The notes beneath the pieces were generated by a model. That model was given only the letters and a program-made list of their open reading frames with translations. It ran no database searches and had not been told where the DNA came from. Position numbers and translations under genes: made by a program. DNA of 64,000 bases from JAAUTT01 sp038213375 (GTDB lineage Bacteria > Bacteroidota > Bacteroidia > Bacteroidales > JAAUTT01). Below are positions 50,523 through 59,953 of this stretch, piece by piece; positions within the stretch are counted from its first letter, which is position 1; every line of letters starts with the position of its first letter. The stretch lies in contig JBBQTB010000002.1 of the NCBI GenBank assembly GCA_038213375.1, positions 62,001-126,000 on the forward strand, in the 5' to 3' direction.

Positions 50523-52358
50523 ATGAATCCGTATGCATTCCGAAGATATATCGTTGGTGCGATTTTTGTATTAACTGGCCTGATATACATTGTGAGGCTT
50601 TTTTATTTGCAAATTATTGACCGATCTTATGAACGTTCAGCCGAGAACAATTCCCGCCGACTTATTACGCAATATCCTGCCCGTGGTCTTATTTATGATC
50701 GCAGTGGTCAACTTATTGTTTATAACGAAGCCGCTTACGATTTATTGATTACTCCTATTGAGGTAAAAACATTTGATACGGTAGAATTTTCTAAGATTAT
50801 TAATTTACCTATAGAAGTTGTAAGAGAAAAAATCAGAAAATCGAGAGTTAAAACAAATACAAATAACATTTTCAAACCCTCACTATTTGTAGGTCAATTG
50901 TCGGCCGAAAATTATGCGCTACTTGGTGAGAAATTATATAAGTATCCGGGTTTTTTCGTTCAAACCAGAACATTGCGAAAATATGCAAATAAAACTGCGG
51001 CTCATTTGTTAGGTTATGTAGGTGAGATCGACAGTTCTGGTATAAAAAAAGACCATTACTATAAAACCGGAGATTATATTGGCATTAGTGGATTAGAGAA
51101 AACCTATGAAACAGATTTGCGGGGAAGAAAAGGCACTAATATTTTACTGGTTGATGTACATAACAGAGTAAAAGGTTCATTTCAAAATGGACGGGCTGAT
51201 ACGGTTGCCATTGTCGGCTCCGACCTTACTACTACTCTGGATGCCAATTTACAGGAATATGGAGAATTTCTTATGCAGAATATGCGTGGAAGCGCTGTTG
51301 CTATAGAACCCTCAACGGGTGAGATTCTTGCCATGGTTTCTGCACCTACATACGATCCGGGTTTATTAATTGGAAGAGGTAGGAGGGTTAATTTCCCATA
51401 TTTACAGAACGATCCAATGAAACCCCTTTTCTTTCGTTCGGCAATGGCTAATTATCCACCAGGCTCTACGTTCAAAATTATAAATGGAATCATAGGTTTA
51501 CAAGAAGGGGTAGTTTCTTCAAACACTCACTACTCCTGTGCAGGGGGTTATAATTATGGTGGTTCAAAACTTTTAAAATGCACCCACGTTCATGGCTCAT
51601 TAAATTTACCGCAAGCTGTGCAACAATCATGCAATACATACTTCTGCAATGTTTTTAGAAGCATAATAGATAACCGAAAATATTCATCTACCAACCAGAG
51701 CTTTAACGTGTGGAGAGCTGACGTAATGAGTTTTGGTTTGGGAAAAAAATTCAATTCTGATATTTCGAATGAATTATCCGGTAATGTACCATCATCAGGT
51801 TATTATGACAGGGTTTTCGGTAAAGATCGATGGAAGTCAAACACCATAATTTCGTTAGCTATAGGACAGGCCGAACTGGGCATAACGCCCTTACAAATGG
51901 CTAATATTGTCACTACCATTGCTAACCGTGGGTATTTTTATACTCCTCATTTAGTAAAAAAGATAATGAATAAGCAAGGTATTGACCCCCGATTTTTAGA
52001 AAAACATACCACTCCTTTTGACACGTCAGCATACGGCGTCATCATTCAAGGAATGTATGCAGCTGTTAATGAAGCTGGAGGCACTGCTTATTGGGTAAAT
52101 ATGCAAAATTTAGGAATTGATATGTGCGGGAAAACAGGCACTGCTCAAAACCCTCATGGAGAAAATCATTCGGTATTTATAGCTTTTGCTCCAAGAGAAA
52201 ATCCCAAGATTGCTATAGCCGTATTTGTTGAAAATGCTGGGTATGGTGCTACATGGGCAGGTCGTATTGCTAGCCTGATGGTTGAAAAATACCTGAAAGG
52301 TACAAGAACGCGCAAACCTATGGAAGATTTCGTTTTAACTTTCAAATACAAAAAATGA
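50523..52358 (+). CDS. mrdA: penicillin-binding protein 2 (elongasome transpeptidase)
   Basis: 611 residues. One N-terminal helix (about 8-28), a dimerisation/pedestal domain (about 50-230), and the transpeptidase with S315-T-F-K318, S369-C-N371 and K537-T-G. These are the three penicillin-binding motifs. PBP2 cross-links peptidoglycan during elongation, with RodA supplying glycosyltransferase activity. Its stop overlaps the rodA start (ATGA), the usual mrdA-rodA coupling. Confidence 0.96.
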   Translation: MNPYAFRRYIVGAIFVLTGLIYIVRLFYLQIIDRSYERSAENNSRRLITQYPARGLIYDRSGQLIVYNEAAYDLLITPIEVKTFDTVEFSKIINLPIEVVREKIRKSRVKTNTNNIFKPSLFVGQLSAENYALLGEKLYKYPGFFVQTRTLRKYANKTAAHLLGYVGEIDSSGIKKDHYYKTGDYIGISGLEKTYETDLRGRKGTNILLVDVHNRVKGSFQNGRADTVAIVGSDLTTTLDANLQEYGEFLMQNMRGSAVAIEPSTGEILAMVSAPTYDPGLLIGRGRRVNFPYLQNDPMKPLFFRSAMANYPPGSTFKIINGIIGLQEGVVSSNTHYSCAGGYNYGGSKLLKCTHVHGSLNLPQAVQQSCNTYFCNVFRSIIDNRKYSSTNQSFNVWRADVMSFGLGKKFNSDISNELSGNVPSSGYYDRVFGKDRWKSNTIISLAIGQAELGITPLQMANIVTTIANRGYFYTPHLVKKIMNKQGIDPRFLEKHTTPFDTSAYGVIIQGMYAAVNEAGGTAYWVNMQNLGIDMCGKTGTAQNPHGENHSVFIAFAPRENPKIAIAVFVENAGYGATWAGRIASLMVEKYLKGTRTRKPMEDFVLTFKYKK

Positions 52359-53782
52359 TTGACAGCAGAACAAGTTTCTTAAGAAATCTCGACTGGACGA
52401 CTGTTTTCATTTACCTCCTTTTGGTAATTATGGGTTGGATAAACATATATGCCGCCGTATATAACGATCAGCATAAAAGCATTTTCGAAATATCGCAACG
52501 CTATGGTTCGCAAATGCTATGGATTTTGGCAGCATTTGTGCTTGTTTTTGTTATTTTTATGATCGACCTGAAATTTTATACCTTTTTTGCTTATCCTATT
52601 TATGGACTTTCCCTTCTATTGCTTATTCTTGTATTAGTGATGGGTCGTGAGATAAACGGCGCAAGAGCCTGGCTTTTTATTGGTAAATTCTCAATTCAGC
52701 CTGCTGAATTTGCTAAAGTTGCGACGGCATTGGCAATAGCCAAATATTTAAGCGCTTATAATATTAAGGTAACAAGTCTTCGAGCCTTACTATCTGTTGG
52801 GTTAATTATTTTGCTCCCAATGGTGTTAATTATTCTTCAGCCCGATGCAGGTTCGCTGCTTGTTTTCTTTTCTTTTTCGATTATGCTTTTTCGTGAGGGC
52901 TTACCTGGTGGTGTGTTAATTTTTGGCTTTGTATTGGCTGTTTTATTCTTTGTATCTCTTGTAGTGTTGAAAGTTTATATTATTGCCGCAATTGTATTGA
53001 TAGGATACTTGGCATTTGTGCTTTATACCCGCAATTACAAGCAAACGTTAATTGGTTTTTCCTTTACTACAGTATTGTTTTTTTTGTTTTGGGGCATATT
53101 AAAAGTTGCTCATAAAACCATTGATTTTTATTTTATCATAGCTGCGTCTTTCTTCTTGTCCGGACTTGTTTTTCTGGTTATTACATTCTTTAGAAAAATC
53201 CGGTATGTAGCGGCATTTGTTCTGTTCCTCTTTAGTGCCATATTTTTTGCTTATTCTGTCGAATATATGTACCATCATATATTGCATGAACATCAGAGGG
53301 ATCGGATGGATATTTTGCTTGGGTTGAAGCAGGACCCACTTGGCATGGGGTATAACGTAAACCAATCAATGATCGCCATTGGCTCAGGTGGTTTTGCAGG
53401 AAAAGGATTTTTGCAGGGAACTCAAACCAAATATAACTTTGTACCAGAGCAAAGTACCGATTTCATTTTTTGTACTGTAGGAGAAGAATGGGGATTTATG
53501 GGTACTGCCGTTGTGGTTGGTTTATTTATGTTTTTGCTAATTAGGGTGATATTTATCTCAGAACGACAGCGTTCCACATTTAGCAGGGTGTATGGTTATA
53601 GTGTCGCTTCTATATTGTTCTTCCATTTTGCGATAAATGTTGGTATGACCATTGGTGTTCTTCCGGTTATTGGCATTCCTTTGCCATTTTTTAGTTATGG
53701 GGGCTCATCCCTTTGGTCGTTTACAATACTTCTTTTTGTTTTAATTAGGCTAGATGCCAGTAGAATGGAACTGCTAAAATAG
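52355..53782 (+). CDS. rodA: RodA peptidoglycan glycosyltransferase (SEDS family)
   Basis: 475 residues with about ten hydrophobic helices. SEDS motifs: REINGARAWLFIGKFSIQPAEFAK in the early loop, GMGYNVNQSMIAIGSGGFAGKGF, FVPEQSTDFIFCTVGEEWGF and GIPLPFFSYGGSS near the C-terminus. It is longer than E. coli RodA (370), with extra hydrophobic helices at about 200-300, a form seen in Bacteroidota. It is the last gene of the shape operon and faces birA, 38 bp away. Confidence 0.95.
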   Translation: MIDSRTSFLRNLDWTTVFIYLLLVIMGWINIYAAVYNDQHKSIFEISQRYGSQMLWILAAFVLVFVIFMIDLKFYTFFAYPIYGLSLLLLILVLVMGREINGARAWLFIGKFSIQPAEFAKVATALAIAKYLSAYNIKVTSLRALLSVGLIILLPMVLIILQPDAGSLLVFFSFSIMLFREGLPGGVLIFGFVLAVLFFVSLVVLKVYIIAAIVLIGYLAFVLYTRNYKQTLIGFSFTTVLFFLFWGILKVAHKTIDFYFIIAASFFLSGLVFLVITFFRKIRYVAAFVLFLFSAIFFAYSVEYMYHHILHEHQRDRMDILLGLKQDPLGMGYNVNQSMIAIGSGGFAGKGFLQGTQTKYNFVPEQSTDFIFCTVGEEWGFMGTAVVVGLFMFLLIRVIFISERQRSTFSRVYGYSVASILFFHFAINVGMTIGVLPVIGIPLPFFSYGGSSLWSFTILLFVLIRLDASRMELLK

Positions 53783-53820
53783 AGAATTTGTTTTTTGAAA
53801 TATCAATACAAAATTACGGA

Positions 53821-54564
53821 CTAAAACAAATATTCTACCTCCTTAAATAGGAAATGCCTGGTTTGGCCGAAATTGTCAATAATTACTAACTCACCTGTAG
53901 GTTCAACGGCAATTATGGTGCCTGAAAATTTTATACCGTTAGCTGAATATTCCGAAAACTGATTAAGTCGATATAATATTTTTAGATAGTTACGATCAAT
54001 GCTCTTAAAGTCTCTTTCATATAAAAGAGCATATAGCTGCTCAATATGGCTAGATATTAATTTAAGACATTCTTCAATATCATATTCTTGCTGATTAAGT
54101 TGAAATAACGAAACAGGGTTTGGGGCATTGCTGCTAAACGTTTTCTGATTTATATTTATACCGATTCCAACAATAGATTGTTTAATGAAATCCCGTTCAA
54201 TGGAGTTCTCAATCAATATTCCCGCAATTTTGTTGTCTGCCACATAAATATCATTTGGCCATTTAATAGACACTTTGTCAGTATAAATTGAAATAAAATC
54301 AAACACTGCAATTGCGATAGCTTTTAGTAAATAGAACTGTTCAATAGCTTTTAAAAAATCAGGACGTAATAATATGCTAAAAGTTAAGTTTTTATTTGGT
54401 TCACTTTCCCATTGATTAGAACCAATGCCACGTCCTCGAGTCTGATTAAGAGTATATGCAATGCTGCCTTCGGGAGTATTTGGTGATAATTGGGAAACAA
54501 AATTATTAGTAGAATCACTTTCTATTATTTTGAAAACACGTTTGTTTTTAAACAGTTTTATCAT
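53821..54564 (-). CDS. birA: biotin--[acetyl-CoA-carboxylase] ligase
   Basis: 247 residues, catalytic type only (no N-terminal DNA-binding domain). The adenylate loop TRGRGIGSNQWES and KWPNDIYV (biotin site) are present, then the conserved GIGININ. It activates biotin with ATP and attaches it to carrier proteins. A complete promoter is recognised upstream. In many Bacteroidota a rsfS gene lies between birA and ftsH; here the 198-bp spacer is too short for it. Confidence 0.93.
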   Translation of the reverse strand: MIKLFKNKRVFKIIESDSTNNFVSQLSPNTPEGSIAYTLNQTRGRGIGSNQWESEPNKNLTFSILLRPDFLKAIEQFYLLKAIAIAVFDFISIYTDKVSIKWPNDIYVADNKIAGILIENSIERDFIKQSIVGIGININQKTFSSNAPNPVSLFQLNQQEYDIEECLKLISSHIEQLYALLYERDFKSIDRNYLKILYRLNQFSEYSANGIKFSGTIIAVEPTGELVIIDNFGQTRHFLFKEVEYLF

Positions 54565-54642
54565 AAATTCGTTTATTTATTAACGACAATTTGTCGCACG
54601 CACAAAAAATGTATAATATTTGTTATAATAAGTGAGAGACCG

Positions 54643-54674
54643 CAAAATTACGGTTAATTTCAAAAAAATACCAA
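54643..54674 (-). promoter_or_regulatory. birA promoter
   Basis: On the minus strand TTGG (54674-54671), 20-bp spacer, TAATTTTG (54650-54643). This matches the -33/-7 pattern and would give a leader of about 70 nt. Confidence 0.5.
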
Positions 54675-54762
54675 GATTTTTATAATTTAGTAGGTCATTG
54701 AGCTGAAGGATATTTAAGTAAATTTGAAAACGAGTATTTTAATTAAAGAATGGTAATATAAA

Positions 54763-56874
54763 ATGGCTGATAAAAAAGATAACCAAGAGAATACAAATAG
54801 TTCTGGGGAAAAAGAGAAGAAGAATCAGAAAAAAGGATCTAAGACGGGAAATTCTATTTTTAATAAGGATACGGGATTGGGAGGAACATCTAAACCTAAG
54901 TTTAATATATACTGGGTTTATGGATTGATAATTGTTGCTTTTTTATCCATTAATTTTTTCAATTTTGGTGGACATGTTGAAGAAATCAACCGTGGAAAAT
55001 TTGAAACAATGCTTCAGTCACGTGACGTGGAACGCATTGTTGTTGTAAATAATGTTAAAGTTGATGTGTATATTAAGCAGGATAAGCTAAATCTTGATAA
55101 ATATAAGAAACTGTTTAATAAGGGATTGAATTCAGTCTCAAAAACAGGTCCACATTTTAATTTCACTATAGGTTCAGTAGATGTTTTTGAAAAGCAGTTG
55201 GAAATCATTCAGAAGGATTTTCTACCGAATGAGCGAATTACAGCAGAATACATTACCAAAAAAGACATTTTTGGAGATTTACTGGCTTGGCTCTTACCAT
55301 TCATAATTCTGGGTGTGATATGGATTTTTATATTCAGAAAAATGAATGCTGGTGGAGGTGGAGGAGCCGGAAACATTTTTAATGTAGGTAAATCGCGAGC
55401 TCAGATCTTTGATAAAGATACTACTGTAACCAAAATTGATTTCAAAGATGTTGCAGGGTTGGAAGAAGCCAAAATCGAAATAAAAGAGATTGTTGATTTC
55501 CTTAAGAACCCTAAAAAATATACCGATTTAGGTGGTAAAATACCTAAAGGGGCACTACTTGTCGGCCCTCCTGGTACTGGTAAAACACTTCTTGCCAAAG
55601 CAGTTGCAGGCGAAGCAAATGTTCCTTTCTTTTCAATCTCAGGTTCTGATTTTGTTGAAATGTTTGTTGGGGTAGGAGCATCTCGTGTTCGGGATCTTTT
55701 TAAGCAGGCAAAAGAAAAAGCACCGTGCATTGTATTTATTGATGAAATTGATGCCATTGGTAGGGCTCGTGGACGAAATGCAAATTTTGGAGCAAACGAT
55801 GAGCGCGAAAATACACTTAACCAATTGCTGACCGAAATGGATGGGTTTGCAACCAATACAGGAGTGATTATTCTTGCTGCTACCAATCGCGCTGATATTC
55901 TTGACAGAGCATTGTTACGAGCTGGCCGTTTCGATCGACAGATTCACGTTGAGTTGCCAGATTTGAATGAACGCAGGGATATTTTTAAAGTACATTTGCG
56001 TCCTTTAAAAATTGAACAGGAACTTGATGTTGATTTTCTTTCTCGTCAAACTCCTGGTTTTTCCGGAGCTGATATTGCCAATGTTTGTAATGAATCGGCA
56101 TTAATTGCAGCCCGAAATAATAAAAAACAAGTGGAACGTCAGGATTTTCTCGATGCAATTGATCGTATTGTTGGTGGGTTGGAAAAGAAAAATAAAATTA
56201 TTTCGCCAAATGAAAAAAAGACCATTGCCTATCACGAAGCCGGTCATGCCACCATCAGTTGGATGCTCGAACATGCAAATCCATTGGTTAAAGTAACTAT
56301 TATTCCTCGTGGAAAGTCTCTTGGAGCCGCTTGGTATCTGCCAGAAGAACGCCAGATCACAACCACTGAACAGATGCTTGATGAGATGTGCGCAACACTT
56401 GGTGGTCGTGCAGCTGAAGAAGTTATTTTGGGAGCAATTTCTACCGGAGCTTTAAATGATTTAGAGCGTGTTACAAAGCAGGCTTATGCTATGATTTCTT
56501 ATTTTGGAATGAGTAAAAATATGGGAAATATTAGCTTTTATGATTCTAGTGGACAATCAGAATATGCATTTGTAAAGCCATATAGCGAAAAAACTTCAGA
56601 GACCATTGATAAAGAGGTTTCTGATTTAATTGCACTGGCCTACGAGAGATCAAAATTGATTTTGACGCAAAATTTAGATGGGCTGAATAATTTGGCAACA
56701 ATCTTGTTGGAGAAGGAAGTGATATTTAGTGAAGACCTTGAACTAATTTTTGGAAAACGCAAATATCCGATTCCACATGAACATATCCAGTTTTTAGAAG
56801 GGACAAAAACAATTAAGGATAGTGAGACATCGAAAAATGAGCCTAATGTTTCAAAGGGTTTGTTAGATATATGA
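54763..56874 (+). CDS. ftsH: ATP-dependent zinc metalloprotease FtsH
   Basis: 703 residues. A hydrophilic Lys-rich head (about 1-45), TM1 (about 48-66), periplasmic FtsH_ext domain, TM2 (about 170-190), AAA+ with Walker A GPPGTGKT (268-275) and FIDEIDAIG, and the M41 protease with HEAGH (491-495). It extracts and degrades membrane and some soluble proteins. The C-terminal tail is slightly longer than in E. coli. It starts a run ftsH-cdsA-psd. Its last bases form part of a 14-bp direct repeat with the spacer after it. Confidence 0.97.
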   Translation: MADKKDNQENTNSSGEKEKKNQKKGSKTGNSIFNKDTGLGGTSKPKFNIYWVYGLIIVAFLSINFFNFGGHVEEINRGKFETMLQSRDVERIVVVNNVKVDVYIKQDKLNLDKYKKLFNKGLNSVSKTGPHFNFTIGSVDVFEKQLEIIQKDFLPNERITAEYITKKDIFGDLLAWLLPFIILGVIWIFIFRKMNAGGGGGAGNIFNVGKSRAQIFDKDTTVTKIDFKDVAGLEEAKIEIKEIVDFLKNPKKYTDLGGKIPKGALLVGPPGTGKTLLAKAVAGEANVPFFSISGSDFVEMFVGVGASRVRDLFKQAKEKAPCIVFIDEIDAIGRARGRNANFGANDERENTLNQLLTEMDGFATNTGVIILAATNRADILDRALLRAGRFDRQIHVELPDLNERRDIFKVHLRPLKIEQELDVDFLSRQTPGFSGADIANVCNESALIAARNNKKQVERQDFLDAIDRIVGGLEKKNKIISPNEKKTIAYHEAGHATISWMLEHANPLVKVTIIPRGKSLGAAWYLPEERQITTTEQMLDEMCATLGGRAAEEVILGAISTGALNDLERVTKQAYAMISYFGMSKNMGNISFYDSSGQSEYAFVKPYSEKTSETIDKEVSDLIALAYERSKLILTQNLDGLNNLATILLEKEVIFSEDLELIFGKRKYPIPHEHIQFLEGTKTIKDSETSKNEPNVSKGLLDI

Positions 56875-56992
56875 GTTTAATTTGTATTTATTCGAGAGAA
56901 ATTTAAAAATATTTTAAAAGAGAGTTTTTAAAGGAACCATATGAGTTTAATTCATATTGTAACTTTTGAAAACTCTCAAATTTTTTAAAAGA
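56869..56992. repeat. imperfect 70-bp tandem duplication between ftsH and cdsA
   Basis: ATATGAGTTTAATT occurs at 56869-56882 (including the ftsH stop) and at 56939-56952, exactly 70 bp apart. TTTTAAAAGA recurs at 56912-56921 and 56983-56992, 71 bp apart. The sequence between has diverged. GAGAGTTTT (56920-56928) and AAAACTCTC (56969-56977) also form a 9-bp inverted repeat. Confidence 0.5.
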
Positions 56993-56999
56993 ATTCATA

Positions 57000-57836
57000 T
57001 TGAAAAAGCTATTTACCCGTGCACTTACAGGCCTTGTTTTTGTTGCTGTTCTTGTTACAGCCATATTGATTCATCCTATTGCTTATTTTCTTTTATTTGG
57101 ATTAATCACTGGATTTGGCATGATTGAGTTTTATAGACTATTTGGAGATTCGGGACCAGTTAAAGCAAATAGGAATTTAGGCATACTAACAGGATTGTTT
57201 TTTTACTCAATTACTTGCCTATTTGCAAGTGGCTTTGTTAGCGCTATCACCTTCCTATTCATAATACCAATTCTATCATTGATTTTTATTAATGAATTGT
57301 TTCGGAAATTGGAGAACCCCTTTCCTAATATAGGTCTTACGCTATTGGGGATTATTTATGTTTCAGTTCCCTTTTCATTGTTGATTTTAAATGGATTTAC
57401 TAGTTTTTCGCTGGTTGGATATAGCGCCAAACTGGTTTTGGGATTTTTCTTCTTACAATGGGCTAGTGATACAGGTGCTTATCTGGTTGGAATTTCAATT
57501 GGTAAACATCCTCTGTTTCCAAGAGTTTCACCAAAAAAATCATGGGAAGGATTTATTGGTGGGGTAATTATTACGCAGGTGATTGCAATTGTTATTTCAG
57601 TGTATTTTACTGTGTTATCTACTTTCGATTGGATCGTTATAGCAACAATCATTAGTATATTCGGTGTTTTAGGTGATTTAGTTGAATCTCTTTTAAAACG
57701 AAGCCTTCATGTAAAAGATTCCGGAACATTATTACCAGGCCATGGAGGAATTTTAGATCGTTTTGATTCAGTCATATTTTCAGCTCCAATAGTATTCTTA
57801 TATTTGCATCTCAAAAACGCAATAATACTTTTTTAA
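57000..57836 (+). CDS. cdsA: phosphatidate cytidylyltransferase
   Basis: 278 residues, about eight hydrophobic helices. CdsA makes CDP-diacylglycerol from phosphatidate and CTP. SDTGAYLVG and the C-terminal signature KDSGTLLPGHGGILDRFDS (S/D-rich, two metal aspartates) are diagnostic. The start is a TTG at 57000: the following KKLFTRALTGLVFVAV is the expected N-terminus, and no ATG is in frame upstream or nearby. psd follows by 1 bp, forming a phospholipid unit. Confidence 0.93.
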   Translation: MKKLFTRALTGLVFVAVLVTAILIHPIAYFLLFGLITGFGMIEFYRLFGDSGPVKANRNLGILTGLFFYSITCLFASGFVSAITFLFIIPILSLIFINELFRKLENPFPNIGLTLLGIIYVSVPFSLLILNGFTSFSLVGYSAKLVLGFFFLQWASDTGAYLVGISIGKHPLFPRVSPKKSWEGFIGGVIITQVIAIVISVYFTVLSTFDWIVIATIISIFGVLGDLVESLLKRSLHVKDSGTLLPGHGGILDRFDSVIFSAPIVFLYLHLKNAIILF

Positions 57837-57837
57837 T

Positions 57838-58497
57838 ATGACCATTCATAAAGAAGGATTTGGAATAATTACCATTACTTTTATAATCCTGTTGGGTTTA
57901 AATATATTAGTAAATATTTTTATCGGTTCAAACATTTTTATTTCATATTCGCTCGGAATCTTGTCCGTTATCTTCATGTTCTTTGTTTTGTGGTTTTTCC
58001 GAAGTCCAAATCGGAAAATGGTATCAAAAGACAATATGATTATTGCGCCTGCTGATGGGAAGGTGGTTGTGATTGAAGAAGCAGTTGAAAATGAATATTT
58101 TCACGACAAAAGGATACAGATTTCAATATTTATGTCACCATTGAATGTTCACGTTAACAGATATCCAATAAGTGGGAAAATTGTTTATTATCAATATCAT
58201 AAAGGTGACTATCTTGTAGCTTGGCATCCAAAGTCTTCAACACATAATGAAAGAACTTCGCTGGTATTGAAAACCTTAAACGGTGTTGAAGTGCTAGTGA
58301 GGCAAATTGCAGGAGCTGTTGCACGACGAATTGTAGCATATTCAAAAATAGATTCGATTGTAAATCAAGGAGATCAATTAGGGTTTATTAAATTTGGATC
58401 TCGTGTTGATTTATTCTTACCAATAAACACCCGAATCAATGTTGAAATAAATCAGAAAGTTATTGGAAATAAAACAATTATTGGTCATTTAGAATAA
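57838..58497 (+). CDS. psd: phosphatidylserine decarboxylase (short type) proenzyme
   Basis: 219 residues. Membrane anchor helices (about 10-55), then the decarboxylase domain with APADGKVVVIEE and FMSPLNVHVNR. The self-cleavage site is G187-S188 in KFGSRVDLF, which gives the pyruvoyl cofactor. It converts phosphatidylserine to phosphatidylethanolamine. This is the short archaeal/Bacteroidota form that is not LGST-type. Coupled to cdsA; phosphatidylserine synthase is not in view. Confidence 0.93.
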   Translation: MTIHKEGFGIITITFIILLGLNILVNIFIGSNIFISYSLGILSVIFMFFVLWFFRSPNRKMVSKDNMIIAPADGKVVVIEEAVENEYFHDKRIQISIFMSPLNVHVNRYPISGKIVYYQYHKGDYLVAWHPKSSTHNERTSLVLKTLNGVEVLVRQIAGAVARRIVAYSKIDSIVNQGDQLGFIKFGSRVDLFLPINTRINVEINQKVIGNKTIIGHLE

Positions 58498-58559
58498 TAG
58501 TTAAAAAGCGTGTTGCACGAAAAAGGCATATTCGTATTTTCTTTTCAAATTTACCTCCT

Positions 58560-59783
58560 ATGATTGATGATAAAATTTTTGATATAACCGATGATGTGAA
58601 ATGGATAGGGGTACTCGATTTCGATCTTGTAACTTTTGATATTATCATGGAAACGAAATATGGAACTACTTACAATTCGTACTTTATAAACGCTGACAAA
58701 AAAGCAATTATTGAAACATCGAAGGATAAGTTTAAAGACATTTATCTTCAAAAAGTAAAAAAAGTTACTGACCCCAAAGAGATTCAGTATATTATTCTGG
58801 ATCACACAGAACCTGACCACTCAGGCAGTTTGAAATATTTATTGGAGATAGCGCCAAATGCCACTGTCGTGGGAAGTGGCCAAGCATTGAATTATCTGCA
58901 GGATATTACTGGCATTCAGTTCAAATCTCTTAAGGTTAAAGATGGAGACACCCTCGACTTAGGCAATAAAACCCTTAAATTTATTGGTGCTCCAAACCTT
59001 CATTGGCCTGATTCTATTTACACCTATTTGGTTGAAGATAAGGTTTTATTTACTTGTGATTCTTTTGGGGCACATTTTTGCCATGAAGCGATGTTTGATG
59101 ATCTGGTTGGCAATTTTGATGAGTCGTTTAAGTATTATTATGATGTAATTCTTCGTCCGTTTAGCAAATTCATGCTAAAAGCTATAGATAAAATCCGCCC
59201 TCTTGATATTAAAATCATCTGTACCGGACATGGCCCTATTTTGCGAACAAGCTGGGAACTAATGGTTAACAAAAGCGAACAGTGGGCTAAAGAATTTTTG
59301 GAAAAAACAGGTCATAAGGAGAATAATATTCTTATTACCTATGTTTCCGCATATGGCTATACGAAGGAAATGGCCTATAAAATAAAAGAAGGGTTACTTT
59401 TATCAGGCGATTTTAATGTTAATGTTATTGATTTAGAATCTATTTTACTCGGAGACCTTGAAGAACAATTAACTCTTTCTAACGCACTTATTATCGGTTC
59501 CCCTACTATTAACCAGAATACACTTTTACCGATTTACCGTTTATTTTCCGTCATTAACCCTATTCGTGATCGTTTAAAACTCGCTGCGAGTTTTGGATCG
59601 TACGGATGGAGTGGCGAAGCAATAAAAATAATCGAAGCCAACTTAAAGGCATTAAAATTGAATGTAATTCAAGAAGGTCTTGCCAGTAAATTTTTTCCTT
59701 ATAATGAAAAAGCCGAGGAATACATCGAGTTTGGTAAAAAGTTTGGTGACAATATGCTTCAAAATAAACCGGTTGACGAATAA
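58560..59783 (+). CDS. flavodiiron protein (A-type flavoprotein)
   Basis: 407 residues. The N-terminal metallo-beta-lactamase-like domain holds the diiron ligands: H82, E84, D86, H87 (DHTEPDHSGS), NLHWPDS, the Asp in FTCDSFGAHF and the His in CTGHGPIL. The C-terminal flavodoxin domain (about 255-400) has VSAYGYTKEMA and IGSPTINQNTLLP. These enzymes reduce oxygen to water or NO to nitrous oxide as protection in anaerobes; which gas is not determinable here. No rubredoxin domain or neighbour. It suggests the organism lives with low oxygen. Confidence 0.94.
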   Translation: MIDDKIFDITDDVKWIGVLDFDLVTFDIIMETKYGTTYNSYFINADKKAIIETSKDKFKDIYLQKVKKVTDPKEIQYIILDHTEPDHSGSLKYLLEIAPNATVVGSGQALNYLQDITGIQFKSLKVKDGDTLDLGNKTLKFIGAPNLHWPDSIYTYLVEDKVLFTCDSFGAHFCHEAMFDDLVGNFDESFKYYYDVILRPFSKFMLKAIDKIRPLDIKIICTGHGPILRTSWELMVNKSEQWAKEFLEKTGHKENNILITYVSAYGYTKEMAYKIKEGLLLSGDFNVNVIDLESILLGDLEEQLTLSNALIIGSPTINQNTLLPIYRLFSVINPIRDRLKLAASFGSYGWSGEAIKIIEANLKALKLNVIQEGLASKFFPYNEKAEEYIEFGKKFGDNMLQNKPVDE

Positions 59784-59868
59784 AACTCATTTAGATATTG
59801 CTTTTTTAATTCCACAAAATATCTGGATTATAATGGTTTACATTAATAATTATAAATACACACCACAT

Positions 59869-59902
59869 TTTGAATAATCTATTGATTTCCTAAATATCTT
59901 TG
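59869..59902 (+). promoter_or_regulatory. kup promoter
   Basis: TTTG (59869-59872), 22-bp spacer, TATCTTTG (59895-59902). The -7 is exact; the spacer is at the long end. 51 bp before the kup ATG. Confidence 0.55.
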
Positions 59903-59953
59903 CGCCACTTTTTTCTATTCAGGAAGTTACAAAATAATTGATTTTCATATAAT

